From contig OZ059895.1 of assembly GCA_964057225.1 (NCBI GenBank), forward strand, positions 18,629,688-18,693,687: a stretch of 64,000 nt of DNA. The letters run 5' to 3'. This DNA comes from Auanema rhodensis (lineage: Eukaryota > Nematoda > Chromadorea > Rhabditida > Rhabditidae). A program made the translations under genes and the position numbers. The first letter of the stretch is position 1, and the number at the start of each line of letters is the position of its first letter. The notes below the pieces were generated by a model. That model saw nothing but the letters and a program-made list of their open reading frames with translations. It had not been told where the DNA came from and did no database searches. Of this stretch, positions 38,673 through 51,813 are shown one piece after another.

Positions 38673-41600
38673 AGAGAGATAGATAGAGATAGAGAGAGAG
38701 AGAGAGACAAAAAAAGAGAGAGAGAGAGAATGAAAAAGATAGACAACAAAGAGTTGTGACATTGCTAATATTGCAAATGTTTTTTTCACCTGCAAATATG
38801 TTTAAGGAAATAATCTTTGAAAAGAAAATATTTCTCGACAATTTTTCTTTTCTTTTACAAATTTTTTTCCAATTTTATGATTTACTTTCAAGCAGAAAAC
38901 TCATGAAAATATTTATTCTTTTACTTAAAAAAAAGGTTGTATGTTTCCATAATTTGATAAATTAATTTCAAAACATCGAAAATTTACTTCTTTTGCTCAA
39001 GTTGTTTCTCTGATTTCCTTTTGTTGAAGCAGACGTATTTCATATTTAATTTTCGTTTTTTTTTTGGATTTCGATGTATTTAAAATCGAGTAAATTGCTT
39101 GGAATGTACTTCCTATTAGATATCTAACTAGCCTACCTTCTGCCCAATTAAGACTAAATGCTATTTTTAAGTTTTTTTGTTATCAGAAAAACATTTATTT
39201 TGAATCATTTTGTTTTGGTTCATCTATTCAACATGTTTTGATGATATTGAGAACGTAACAACCGATAATTTTTCCTTCAATTCAGCTGCCATCCCGGAAC
39301 CAAAATCATTTGTGGATGAGGAAGATAGCCAGTTAACTCCAGCATGTGGAGGCCGTACTCAGCTGGCGCAGCTGACAGGCAAGTACTTATTCATCAATCT
39401 ACTTATATACTATATAATATAATAAATATAATGTATATACATATAAAGTATATAGTATATCTATATGATTAATATTCACATGAGTTAGTTGATGAATGTA
39501 CATGAATATGTGAGATATTGATGCTTTTGTTCATCTATTTTTGCATTTTCTTAGCTATTTTTCACATGTTTCAGGAGAAATCATATCACCTGGTTTTCCG
39601 TTAACCTTCCCACGTAATTGTACTTGTCACTGGTTAATTCGTGTTGAGCCACAACAAAGAATCTATATTCGGATAGCTTTATTACATTTATCGTCAAAAT
39701 TAAGTAGGATTCTGATGAAGTATTACTTTACGTGCTTCTTTTCAGCTGAGTGTGATCGTGCTTCTTTAACTATCATGGACGGCTATAAGCATCAGCTAAA
39801 CAATGAGCGTAAAGTAAGTTAAACGATCTTTATGACAAATCATCTTATATATTATAATATTCGTCTTGATAATATTTTTATAAAATTCTATTATAACCTA
39901 TATTTTATTGTTTTACAGCTATCGCAAGAGCTTACACCTGACTCATCTGAAGCCAGATTCTGTGGCAGCCAGAATTTCTATGCGGAAGATGGAATGAAAA
40001 GCTATTTATCGTCGGGAAATCGGTTGATTGTCAGGTATGCACAAACGACATTCTCTTAATAAGAAGTTTGAAGATATTCAAATGGGAGGACATCCAAGAA
40101 ATGCAGAAAGATAGAGAGAAAGGGATGGGAGTCGAGGGAGTGGAGTGAGAGAATGTGGAAAAGACCAAGGCAAAGTAAGATGCTTCTGTTTCACATCGTA
40201 TGCATGTCTTGACGCGGACAACGTAAAACCGATGTTAGATGAAGTCTGAAAGTGGGGTGATTCCTTCAGCTCCAATTCCATTTGAAAATTCGATGGAATG
40301 TGCTGAATGAGTAGGTTTCTCGTCTTCTGTTCTCTCTTGCACATCTAACAGCTTTCTTTTCTGCTTGCTAAGATCTTTCTTCAATGACTTTATTTTACTA
40401 AAAAATGCTGATTCTCGTCCAAAATTGCTGAAAACTCCTCAATGCTGTAATGATATCGAACAGCATTAAGCTGTTGCTAACGACTAGCTCATAGAATGAG
40501 TAGCCATTTAAGCCTAAGATGAAAAAGAAGCAGATGAAGTCAATGTCATCGTTGGAACTTCTATTACCACAATTCTGAATTGGCTTTGCTTCGTTCGCCT
40601 TCGGCAATGCCGACCCTCATGCCTACTTTAATCAAATTTTGTCGTTCGTCTTTCTTCTCTTCTTTTCCATTTCGGAATTTTAGTTGGACTAGTCACTCTC
40701 TATTACTCCTTACGCTCTCCCTCTTAACTTTCTTATCGTTCCTCTCATATTTTTTCTTCTCTCTCTCTATCTCTTTCTCTCTTTCTCTATCTCTCTTTCT
40801 CTCTTCACTTCCTTCAATTCATTCACTTACGCTATTTCCCCTTAGTTCATTTCTATATTTTTCATGTTTCACGTAGTTTTCACGTGAAGCCGTGAAATAG
40901 TCATCAAAGGAAATTTTATTTTGTTATGTCTTGACGTAAGAATCGGTTGAATTTTTCTTTGTTGAATAAGAAAATATCCCTTGTACATACGTAAAAATAA
41001 TTGTATTTTATCTATTTCATATTTCTTTCATTTTCCCTTCTAGTAATCTTGTCGATTTCCCTCTTAGTTCGACAATAAAAGGATAAATAAATTCCCGATT
41101 TTCTAGCTAAAAAATTGAATTGAAGCCGATAAAATAAGTAAAAAAAACAATTAGTTTTAGTATTAAACTTTATTTTTTTGAATAATTTGATTTTTTGAAA
41201 TTGAAAATGAATTATGAAACTTTTTTTCAGATTCGCAACAACTGATCGACCATCAGCATTATTGCAAGGTGAACGAGTAGGGTTTAAGGTGGGAATATAT
41301 GCATAATTCTTAACTTATATGATATAATCATATATGGAATATTTAAAAAATGCAAATTATTGTAAATGACTCACAGTTTTAGATTGTTTGGACGGCAGTT
41401 GAGGGCTTAGTGGGAGAAGTTACAACACCGATTGCAGGACAGGCTGCTACAGTCAGCCCGTCCGTCTCTTCGGAACAACTTGCAAATATAACATCAGTAG
41501 AAGAGGAATGTGATCAATTTGTATGCAAAGGAGGGCAAATATGTATCGAAGAGGTATACAACATTCTTAGCAAAATCGGATTCTCAACTGTAAATTTCAA

Positions 41601-42207
41601 AATGTTTTCAGGGTCAGGGAGCTTGTACGTCCAGATCACAACTGTGTATACATTCATCATTAGTTTGTAATGGAATACCTAACTGTGTGGAAGGTGATTA
41701 TAGCGATGAGCAACACTGTGAGTATGTTTGATCTTTTAATTTCGCTTTCATATCCACTATTTCATTCCAAAAAGTGGTTCGGACCCTTTATGTTTTTGTA
41801 ATTTTTCAGGTTATTCGCGTGAAATTGTCATTGTTACCAGCACCGGTCTCGTGGCAATTCTGATGATCATATGCCTTTGCATCTGTTGTGATCAACTACA
41901 CAAACGACGTCGTCTGCGTGAGCTAATACGTCAACGACGTCAGCAGAATGGCTCGTCAGGCAATCACGCGACAAACGGTCCACGACTACAGTCCATCTCG
42001 TCCAGCTCATCAGCAGATCGTCGTTCAGCTCCTGTTGCTGCATCACACAATGGAGTCAATCAGCTGCATCCGTTGTATAATTCACAGATGAACAACAGCG
42101 TGACGTCTGCAACATCGGGAGGTCGTTCATCGGTCAGTTCAGGTCGCAAATCGAAATTATCAACAGCCAGTCGTCGTTCACAATCATCAGCATCAAAGGG
42201 TCGGTGA
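37296..42207 (+). CDS. CUB-CUB-LDLa single-pass membrane protein (NETO/SOL-2-like)
   Basis: Eleven exons (37296-37413, 37553-37738, 38229-38378, 39286-39378, 39575-39703, 39746-39813, 39919-40034, 41231-41288, 41383-41553, 41612-41717, 41810-42207) join in phase to 530 residues. A signal peptide begins MYSKYLPYLIWTTVYLIGTF. CUB1 runs from GIIESPGFPHPYRSG to GFRIQYEIL. CUB2 runs from EIISPGFPLTFPRNCTC to RVGFKIVWTAVE. An LDL-receptor class A module (CDQFVC...CVEGDYSDEQHC, with the calcium-binding DYSDE box) and a membrane helix (IVIVTSTGLVAILMIICLCI) follow, then a basic and serine-rich tail ending SASKGR. This order is that of NETO auxiliary subunits of glutamate receptors, C. elegans SOL-2. 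MIG-13 (one CUB) and LEV-10 (five CUBs) fit less well. The intron at 39379 starts with GC rather than GT. A 1.2-kb intron lies at 40035-41230. Confidence 0.82.
38591..38729. repeat. (GA)n-rich purine tract in an intron
   Basis: Compound GA/GAAA/GATA microsatellite of about 140 bp inside the intron at 38379-39285 of the CUB gene. Confidence 0.85.
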
Positions 42208-44129
42208 CAATTCGAGAGTCAGCTATAGATCGAAGTTTTAAAGTCATGTCAAATTTGCATCATATACAAGAGAAAACAATATAAGTTATTGACTTTTTGA
42301 TTGTATAATCTGCTCAACTGAGTCAGTGAGTTGGAATATAGTCAACGGAAAATAACAATAACACATTATTGGATTAATAATCTTTCTTCTTATAGAAGAT
42401 AATAGTACTTATCTTGCTATACATCTCAAAAGTTAGTTGTTTTTTGTTCTCATAGAAGACATACGAGCTGAAAATTTGTTAAAAAATTTGATCAGGTTTA
42501 TCGCTGACTCTCCAGTCCTTGTACAGCATGGCGAAATTCAATCATGAAAAGCTTGAATTTCGCCATTTTTAGTGCCTTTTCCTTCTCATATACAATAATA
42601 TTACATTCCATTTTAATTGTTTTTTTCTTTCTCATATATTCCAAAGACTATTCTTTGAAATCCGACATCAACAACCATTTCTAATCATCTTTCTATCTCT
42701 TTTCCACCTATAAACTTTGATTTTATAAAGTTTTTTTTGATATTAGTTGTTTCAATCATTCATAACAACTAAACAATTAAGGCTATAAAACTCTCTGTTT
42801 TTGACATCTCCCTCTCTCTCTATCTCTCTCTCTCTCTCTCTATGTTTCATTTCATTGCAACTTGTTATAACGTTTCAGTGTAGGCTTTACTTAGGAAATA
42901 TATTTTTTCTATTGAAATATTGCCGTTTTGAAGTATCTCTTACACTGAAAACTTTGAATATTCATATCCAATTTTAAATTTTTGTATTTGTATGCTGAAT
43001 ATGTGTCTCATTTCATAATTATTGTTGTATATATCTTTACAGTTATAGACTTTGAGTTAAAATTCTTCAATATTCTTCTTCATTTTCTACTCTTCTGGAT
43101 CATTTATTTCCTCTTTATGTTATTCTCTCTTTCCCTCACACACCTCTCTCTCTCTTCTCCTCTCTCTCTCTCTCTTTCTTTTTATCTATCTTGCTATCGT
43201 TTCCATATATGATTCATATTGTCTCATTAATTTGCTCAAAAATGATGAAAATTTGAAGAATTTCGAGTTAGATCATAACATTAGAATTCATATGCACTGT
43301 TTCAATAAATTTTTTAACTATCAAATATGTACATATATGTATATTGAATGTTAAACATGCTGGTAAAGCTTATACAAAACAACAACAAAAAAAAAGAAGA
43401 AGAAAAAAGAAAAATACTTGTAATTAGCAGCATGGAATGTTAAGAAACATGAAAACAATTGAATTGTTTACTTTGTTCTGGAAAAAAAAGAAGAAACGAG
43501 TAAAAATTTGAGACAAGTTGAGGTTTTTCAGGGTCTGATGTAACAAATAGACAAGGACATGTGAAAATCGGATTTATATTATTCAAAATTTTAGAAAAAA
43601 AAAGAAAAATTTTTAGAACAAGAGAGAGAGGGAGAGAGAGAGAGTTTGAGAGAGAGAGGGGATAGAATAAGAATGAGAGAGAAAGTGAGAATAAACGAGA
43701 ATCATGAATCAAAGAGGAAAAGAGATAGAAAGAAGGATAAAGTAGTATTGAAATGAAAGTTAATCTCAACGAGAAACAGAAAAAGAGAAAAAGATAGAGA
43801 GAGAGGGCTAGAGAGAAAAGATCGTCACTCCTTTTACTGTAATTCCGAAAAATAAAAATTCATTTGAAAAACCTCTAACCCATTGATCAGTCACGCTCTC
43901 CATTCCGTTTTGCGTAGAACAAAGTTTTTACATTCTAACAGCTTAGGCTGCCATCTTGATGTTCTGACTGTAGTTGTAATGATTTATAATTTATTTCTAT
44001 TTCTTAAATTTCTATTTTAAAACTTAGTTCAAGCTCATTTTAAACATATTATACACCTGAATTAGGCTTTTTGTAGAGTTTTAACGACAACACTGTGACA
44101 GATCTTGAGTTACATTCAAAACTTTACTG
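42208..44129. other. 3' region of CUB gene and upstream region of SLC17-like gene
   Basis: About 1.9 kb with no convincing exon. It carries a 14-bp perfect inverted repeat at 42528-42566, (CT)n runs near 42812-42841 and 43144-43176, and a GA-rich tract near 43621-43690. The first part should be the 3' UTR of the CUB gene. Confidence 0.6.
42528..42566 (+). other. Perfect 14-bp stem-loop in the CUB gene 3' region
   Basis: ATGGCGAAATTCAA at 42528-42541 is followed by an 11-base spacer and its exact reverse complement TTGAATTTCGCCAT at 42553-42566. It lies about 320 bp after the stop codon, so it may be in the 3' UTR. It is too short for a typical microRNA precursor. Confidence 0.7.
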
Positions 44130-45808
44130 ATGTCGGAAACAGGTGACGGGAAAAGAGAAGAGTGGCAGAAGACGCCATCGCGGGTAAGGTGTAGCATCTG
44201 ATCTTGGATGATATCGTATATAGTTAGCACTAACTATATGTAATAATTTAGATTCCAATTGGATATATCTTACTATGTACATTATGTATGACAGCGTTAT
44301 ATTCAACTATTTTATCATATCATATGACAGTTAATATGGTTCATTCATTTGGTAATGGATCCGAAAGTGATTGTAAGTGTTTTAACTATAAATTAAATTA
44401 TAATTTTACATATAATTTATATAATTTATATAAGTTTAAGTTTATAATGTATCGGATTATATTCGTCATCGTGATGGAGAACGAAATATAACACATCGAA
44501 GACATAAATTTCTTTCTAATCCCCAAAAGGTATGATTATAATAGTTATTATACAATATTTCATATATAGTTCATCTAAAACTATTTATATTTTATGTTTT
44601 TCATCTAAAATTATGCTTTTGAAGGAATCAATGATTACGGTAGTCCCAATAGGTGGCATACTTTTCTATGTTCCAGCAGCATTTCTGTATAATCATTTGG
44701 GCTTCAGGTATTAAAATATTTTGAATAGTTTATTCAAAAATTTTTGATATTCAATATTCTTACTTGCTTGAAACTTTTCAAGTTTTATGAACAAGTTTAT
44801 AGACGTACCATTATTATTATGACAGCTTTTGCTATCATTCCGGATATCTTAATGCCAGCTTTCACTAAAGCTCAAACATTTGCTCTTGCTATTATGATTC
44901 GTGTTGTACAAGGTATTTTCTTCTAATTATGTTTTTCAGTTATGTTTAATATGATCTTAAACTTAGGTTTTGCTTTGGCGTCCTTCATACCGTATGTCTG
45001 CAAACTTTCCGTCTTTTTACCATTCCAACATATGGCTATACCATCTATTGCTTTCGCTTATATTCAAGTATTTCAATAGTAACTATACATATATATAGTT
45101 AATAGTCAATTGTTATAGTTGGCTGGTTTCTTTACATTCCCCTTATCGGCCATACTTTCATGGTCTGAACTTGGATGGCATTCAGTGCATTACGGATCAG
45201 CCATAATCACGGTCATTCTGGTATTTATCTGCTTTCTGACAAATTCTGGAGAAGAATTCAAAGAAAAATCAGCTCAAACAGGGTTTTTCAATGTAATAAT
45301 ATATAATTTTAATTATATAATGTAATAGTTATAACTAGTTATATCATTTAGGCTTTATGCAAATACGAACGATCTCGGTCAAAGCCGATCTCTCTACGAC
45401 TACCATATTTATCAATTTATCAGGTAGAAAACTAACATTATAATAAGCATAGATTATATATTATTGATTTTCAATTTTTAAAAATCTCGTGAACTGGTTG
45501 ATAGAAACAAAAAAACTTTAATTATCAACAGAATAAGTTGCAAAGTTGCAAATATTTATTATAGGATATCCGTATATGGTCTTGTTTACTTGCTGGATTA
45601 GGCTACTTTACAACAATCCAATTATATCTTCAGTGGGGTCCAACATTCTTAAATAAGGTAATCCACTAATTATTTTTTTTTATAAAAATGTTAGATATTT
45701 TATAAATGTGTTTGTTATGCTATATAACATTCTGGTTTAGAATAGAAAAAAAACGATTTTAGGGTATTTATACTGTCTGGTTTATCTTCAAAAATACAAA
45801 GAGAGAGA

Positions 45809-45897
<89 letters not shown>

Positions 45898-47020
45898 AGG
45901 GCGGTTAATGAACAAATATAATTTTTATAAAACACTATAACGATCATAAATGATGATTAATGAAAGATTAACCATTTTATAGTTATAACATCATTATTAT
46001 ATTTTTGAAAATAAACTAAATGATCCGAAAAATTCTGATCAGTTTGCTCCATCGTTTCAATATTTGATTTCTTGAATTTTTGAAATATTTTTTTCGGTGG
46101 CCGATCTGAATATCATCTCAACCGGAATAGTTTCAATGATTCCGCCATTTGTGAATCTGATAGTTGGATTCCTTGTCTACATAATCTTTCCTCGCCTAGC
46201 GTAAGTTTTGAATGAAAATTATGAATTTCTTCGTTAGAAGGGAACAAGAAAGGACAAAAATCATAAAAGTTACATGAAATAAATTAAATTTTGACTATTT
46301 GCTATGTTGAAAGATTGTAAATGTTTATATTATTTTTCAAAAAAAAAATAAAAGAAAGGACAGAAAATAAAAAAATAATAGAATAGTTCATTTTATCTAC
46401 AGAAATCATACAACAACAAAATTGAGAGTATTCAATAGCATGGGGACTGTTATACCAGGCGTTATCTTCATTGTTATTGGATGCTTAGATGCTCGAACTC
46501 AATATGGAACTGTTACAGTAAGAAAACTTTAACTATATTCATATATTTAATTCGATTAATAATAAATTTGTTTTAGACTTTATATGTTATTGGCTCATCA
46601 TTACTTGGCTTTTGCTCATGTGGCTTCTTGCACATGCTACAACTACGATCTGTTCAATATCATTTGTTCATCTTGATCAACCTATTCAGCGTTAATCTAG
46701 CATCCATGTTCTTATGTTCTTTACTCAACGTACTTATAGCTAAAAACAATGAATATAGTAAGTATTTTTCACAAATAATACTATTCAGCAAAAAAAAATT
46801 AATTTTTCGCCAGAAAATGAGGTGAACATCAAATCTCAATTGCTCCATTTCAGCTTCTTGGGCTGTTGTTTTCATTGTACAAGGACTGATTCTCATTGTA
46901 ACCAATCTTATCTTCTGTCTATTTGCTTCTGGAGAAAAAGCTCATTGGGCTGCTGAAGGCTTTGAGGATACATCCATCCAACCCAGACGTGATGATCCAC
47001 TACCACAACGACCTCTTTAA
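44130..47020 (+). CDS. SLC17-like major facilitator transporter
   Basis: Thirteen exons read in phase from ATG 44130 (MSETGDGKREEWQKTPSR) to TAA at 47018-47020, 487 residues: 44130-44183, 44252-44372, 44441-44529, 44625-44707, 44803-44912, 44967-45067, 45119-45292, 45352-45423, 45565-45657, 46097-46200, 46403-46517, 46577-46757, 46854-47020. It matches the SLC17 anion-transporter family (sialin, VGLUT, VNUT, phosphate carriers). Supporting segments are STILSYHMTVNMV in helix 1, a glycosylatable loop, AIMIRVVQGFALASFIPYVC for helix 4, ILSWSELGWHSVHYGSA, GPTFLNKVADLNI, TTTKLRVFNSMGTVIPGV and CLFASGEKAHWA near the end. Sequence is far from VGLUT; the substrate cannot be told. The exon at 46097 is preceded by CG instead of AG, although all phases agree. 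A (GA)n microsatellite lies in that intron. Confidence 0.82.
45801..45900. repeat. (GA)n/(GATA)n microsatellite in an intron
   Basis: About 100 bp of GA repeats with GATA interruptions inside intron 45658-46096 of the SLC17-like gene. Confidence 0.9.
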
Positions 47021-47492
47021 GTGTACTGTATTATGGTGATACAGCCATGAATTCTAAACAAAAAAAAAACAAAATATAATTTATTATTTTCATAGTAATA
47101 ATAGATTTTTTTATTTTTTTTTGTATTTTTCATTAAATGTATAATAATATTATATTATTTATATACATATATTATGAATTAACTTTTTGTTCTTTCCCTT
47201 CAACCTTTCTTCTTCCTCCTTCTCCCTCTCTAGGTGTGCTCTTACTCTCTTTTACTCTCCCTTTCTCTTTCTCTCTCTCTCTCACTCTTTTATCTTTTTT
47301 AATTTTGCTTCATAATGATGCTTCGTACTGTATTATCTCATTTTGACATTTGTCTTTAATTTTCGTTTTTGTCGAATTAAAAAACAAATTATTTGGCTAT
47401 TGCCCTATTATTTCAGAATATCAATGAATTGATACTTATTTGTTTGATTATTATATGAACAAGAAAATTATCTTGTAATAGTACATAAGCTT

Positions 47493-47498
<6 letters not shown>

Positions 47499-47540
<42 letters not shown>

Positions 47541-47567
47541 AGAGAGGGAGAGAGAGAGAAAGAGAAT
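47499..47567. repeat. (AG)n microsatellite
   Basis: About 70 bp of AG repeats with short GGAG interruptions, some 480 bp after the SLC17-like stop codon. Confidence 0.9.
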
Positions 47568-48167
47568 CTGTAAAGTTAAAAAGATGATATGATGATATCT
47601 AAATCAACAGATTTAATTGTGTTTAAGATGTGATTAGACTGTGTTAGACAAATAGATTTTGATTTTCAGTACAAAACAAGCATAACTTCCTCTATTTGTA
47701 TCAATCTGTCGTCGGTGATGTTGCTGACGACGATCACGATGAACAGTAGAAGTGCTCATCTGATGATCTTCGTGATATAAACATACATTCTTGTCATATG
47801 ATTTATACTCTATGTGTATATCTCTGTATGTATTAAGAAGAAGTTTAAAAAAGAAAATGAATTCCATCTGGATATTGACATCTAATTAGTATAAATCACT
47901 ATAGAATAACGATAACTAGTAAAAATTCAGAAATACAGATGTCATAGATGTCATAGATCATAGAGAAAGTGATGGCAAAGATGAGGTTTAAACATAGAGA
48001 CAAGTTTTTATGTTTAATCTTTCATATTAGTTATGATTGGTGTTATGCTAATTCATATAAAAATATTTCTGAAATTACCAAACTATGAATATCTTGTTTT
48101 CTTTATTTTGATAACAGAACAAAGAAGAAACCCGGTAGGCATAATGTCTCATTTTATCTGGGGAATT

Positions 48168-48181
48168 ATCTCTCTTTCTAG

Positions 48182-48215
<34 letters not shown>

Positions 48216-48259
48216 TTATGTCTCTCTTTCTCTTTATGTCTCTCTCTCTCTCTCTCTCA
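48168..48259. repeat. (CT)n microsatellite
   Basis: CT repeats with two TCTTTATG interruptions. Confidence 0.85.
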
Positions 48260-49020
48260 TTTCAAAGAGTTTCTGTTCTCTTTCAGCGTTATTCATTCAT
48301 TCATTTTTTGGGAGAGATTGAAGAGGAAAATTAAGAGCAAGAGTTAATATAATCTTGTTTGAATTTAAAAAAATAAAATGATGTAAAGTTTGATAACTAT
48401 GTGACAGTATATCTAATCAGATATATCTATGTATATGAAATCTTTTTTTTTCATTTCAATTCATTATATCTTTTTCAATCTTTCATCATATAATATATAT
48501 ATATATATATATATGTGTAATAGGATTATTTTTGTATATAAAAATCAATCAATATATGTTATGTATATTTTATAATTTATTTAAAATTTATTCATATATC
48601 AATAAAGAGAGAGAAGGTGAAAGAGAAAGAGCAAGACATAGAGAGAGAAATAGAGAGGGAGAGAAGAAGTATCAACAGTTTTTTACTCTTAGCTTACTTG
48701 ATTGATGAGAGATACATTACCGATACTACTACCGTTCATGATTCTTAATCTGAAGCTGAACAAACCTACTCTTAGTCAATAGACAGACATTCAACATAAT
48801 TCTCATAAGAGAACTAGAGAAGAAGAAACGAAGATCGTGTTAGAGATTGTCTTAAGCTGAGATAGTATGGCAAAGATGCACAAACGTGATGTAAGAAGGA
48901 GATGAGAAAGAGGTTAAGCCCTGTGGATGCTGATGGTTGTAATAGAAGTACCGCCCAGGAGTTGAGTCTCTAATTCTCTGCATCGGACTCAAAACGATCA
49001 GTCCTTACAGCCTTTCTGTT

Positions 49021-49071
49021 TCCCTCTTCCTCCCTCTCTCTCTCTCTCTCTCTCTCCCTCTCTCTCTCTCT
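49021..49071. repeat. (CT)n microsatellite
   Basis: CT-rich run of about 50 bp with CCC interruptions. Confidence 0.85.
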
Positions 49072-51156
49072 GAATATGTGTATATAGTCTTCTATCCTCT
49101 TCTCATCCTCTCTCAACCATTACTAGTTCATCTTTGACTTTCTTTTTATCTCTCATAGTCTGCGTCTCTGATGTGTTCGACCACATTGCTCACCTTGTCG
49201 GACAGCAAGTCCGACGACAACGACACAGACAAGTATGTGTGCGTCTGAGGTTATATGTTTGTAGCTTTTTCATCATCTTTTTTTAAATGTTTTTTATGTA
49301 CCTCTTAAGTGATAGCTGCTCCTAATATAGGCGTTATTGATTTCTTTTTCAAATTTGTTTTTAAGTCTCTAGTTTAGCTTAATCATGTGCTTCTTCTCTT
49401 CTTACCCAGTTCAACCACCTTCCCCCTCCGCTCCCCTTCCAATTTTAATTCTCTGTTCCAGATATTTATATTTTTCTTAACTCTTTTTTAACGTCCACCT
49501 CTCATATATGTTCAAGTTTTCTCTTCTTTTACTCAACTCTTGTGCAGTTGCTTCTTTTTAGCTACAGTCTTAAGATGTCAAACAGCTAACCGTTTGATTT
49601 CACTCTTTCTTCTTTGGCTTTAAATCTGATGAATCTACTGATCATCTTCAAGATTCAGCATCTTCATGTTGACCATCATCTCTTCTCCTTCCTCCCAATT
49701 ATTCTTCACCCATTACATCATCATATCTCTACGAGAACTTCTTTACCGATCATATCTACTATCTCTTTCTGATTTCTCTTGTCCAGCTCTTTGTATTCTT
49801 GTCGTCTCATTGTTTACACTACTTGACTTTGACGAGATGTCGTCGACGACGATGACGACGACGACGTCTACGATTCATCCCAACTGCACAGTGATGTCTC
49901 AGCTACAGAAAGAAAAATATAGAATAGAACTGAGAGAGAGAAAGACAATGTGTGCTACATCCATCTTCCATGGCGTCAAGCCGCGACATCCATCCAGCGA
50001 TTATATGGCTAACACGATGTCACACATGAAATCAGTCCTATATACATGGCTGTGAACGAGAAGTCAAGCTTTTGCCGTAGTTTCTGATCTTTATTGTCCA
50101 TGCATTCATGCGTATCTACTACTGATCATTTCGTACAATGTCATCAGAAGAGCTGACATTCACAGCTTCTTTATCGGCTTACTGCTTCTGTTGACGTCGT
50201 CGGCCCAGCTCCGCTTGTACAGATCGTGGGGAGGTGAGAGGAAGGTACGAAAGTCAATCAGTACATCGTCAAACTCCCTCACTCATTGTTTTTCTAATGG
50301 TTTTTTCTTGTTCTTGTGCTCCTGAATTCCTGATTTTCTATAGCATAACTGCTCGATACCGCTATGTTTTCATCCCTATTTTCACAGTTCCAAAAGCATT
50401 TCTTTTCGGTTTTTTTTCGTTTTTTACACTTTTTTTTTTAATTTTTGCATAATCTTCGTCATTATTTCTGTCAGTTTTCTGTTTTCCATACATTGATTGT
50501 CGGCCGTTTTATGAAAATTTTTCTTTTTCCGAACGACGACTACGACGACGATCGACCTCCTCATCTTCGTCATTTCACTTCTGCACCATCATCTACACTA
50601 TTAGATTATATATCATCGAAACTATCATCAGATACACACAAGCACTTACACACACACACACAGGCACACAGTAAGCACTACATACACACTCATACACGTA
50701 TTCAATCTCATCATAATCACATCTGTATTCCATCTTGTCATTCTGAAGACAATACACGAAGACGACGACGAGGAGATAATCACTACTAGCGGCTTCTTCT
50801 GAATTCTACAACTATCTATCTGCATACGTATTTCCATATATCGACTTGATTGCATTTCTACTCTTAGTTTGGATATCCTATCATATCTGAGCGAACGACA
50901 TAAGCTTAGACACAGGTGAAAAGGAATCTAAAACAACAAAAAAAATCAAATTCACATCGTCTGCTTCTTCCCATTATCGTCACTGAAGCATCTGGAACAT
51001 TGCTTGCATTTTAAGCTCCTCACTTTCCGCTCCAAGCCTTTCACAGTATCAGGTTTACGTTGACCGCCATCTCAGTCAGCCAGCTAGCCAGCCAGCCCAC
51101 CCAAACCGTATACATCGTCAGTATCATTGACTAAATTCTTTAATTTTTAATTAACT

Positions 51157-51600
51157 ATGATGAATCTAACAACCGCCAGCCAGCAACAACACCTACTGCT
51201 CAGTTCAGGACTATCTGATACCGATGCAGCAATGCTACGTGGTCATTCAAACGGCGCCGGATCTATCGGCATGTCGTCTCGTTCCAACCCTCTATCAACA
51301 GGTTAGTTAGTTGAGATTTCTTCATAAACTTTCTTTAAAATAATTTAATATATATCGTATAATTAGTATTATAAATAACATTTTAAATGAAATACAACTG
51401 AAAGATATCATTGCTTAAATATATTGATATCATCTTTTTTTTTTGTTTTCATTCATCTTGATCAATCACATTATTCCACCAAATTTCAAATGACATTCAG
51501 TCATTTATATTTGCTAATTTCTAATTTCGTTAAGTATATTATATAGTTAACATAAAATTCAGTTTTATTTTTATAAATCTGTATTGACAGCAATAAATAG

Positions 51601-51657
<57 letters not shown>

Positions 51658-51781
51658 AGAAGGTTAGGAAAAAGTTCCAAGAAGGAGTTGAACTTCCTAT
51701 TAGATCATATTATACCCAATTGAAGGGACTATAGATTTAACTAAACATGTATAAGAGGAAATACCAAGAACAATGCTTCTT

Positions 51782-51813
<32 letters not shown>

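Larger units (their letters stand above)
47021..51156. other. Microsatellite-rich region upstream of Mextli
   Basis: About 4.1 kb without a gene I can support. It holds GA/CT microsatellites, an (AT)n run near 48494-48515, CGA-type trinucleotide runs at about 49843-49868, 50534-50555 and 50757-50776, and a (CA)n run near 50645-50665. A 129-codon plus-strand frame at 49666-50055 is low in complexity and has no domain. 5' untranslated exons of the Mextli gene may lie here. Confidence 0.55.

Noticed and set aside
38508-38841. Several frames with long RE/ERER or SLSL strings
   Set aside because: Translations of the intronic (GA)n microsatellite, not protein.
42528-42566. Hairpin as a microRNA precursor
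   Set aside because: Total length of 39 bases is too short for a microRNA hairpin.
49666-50055. 129-codon plus-strand frame
   Set aside because: Low-complexity hydrophobic and Thr runs from CT and GAC repeats; no domain or splice link to Mextli.
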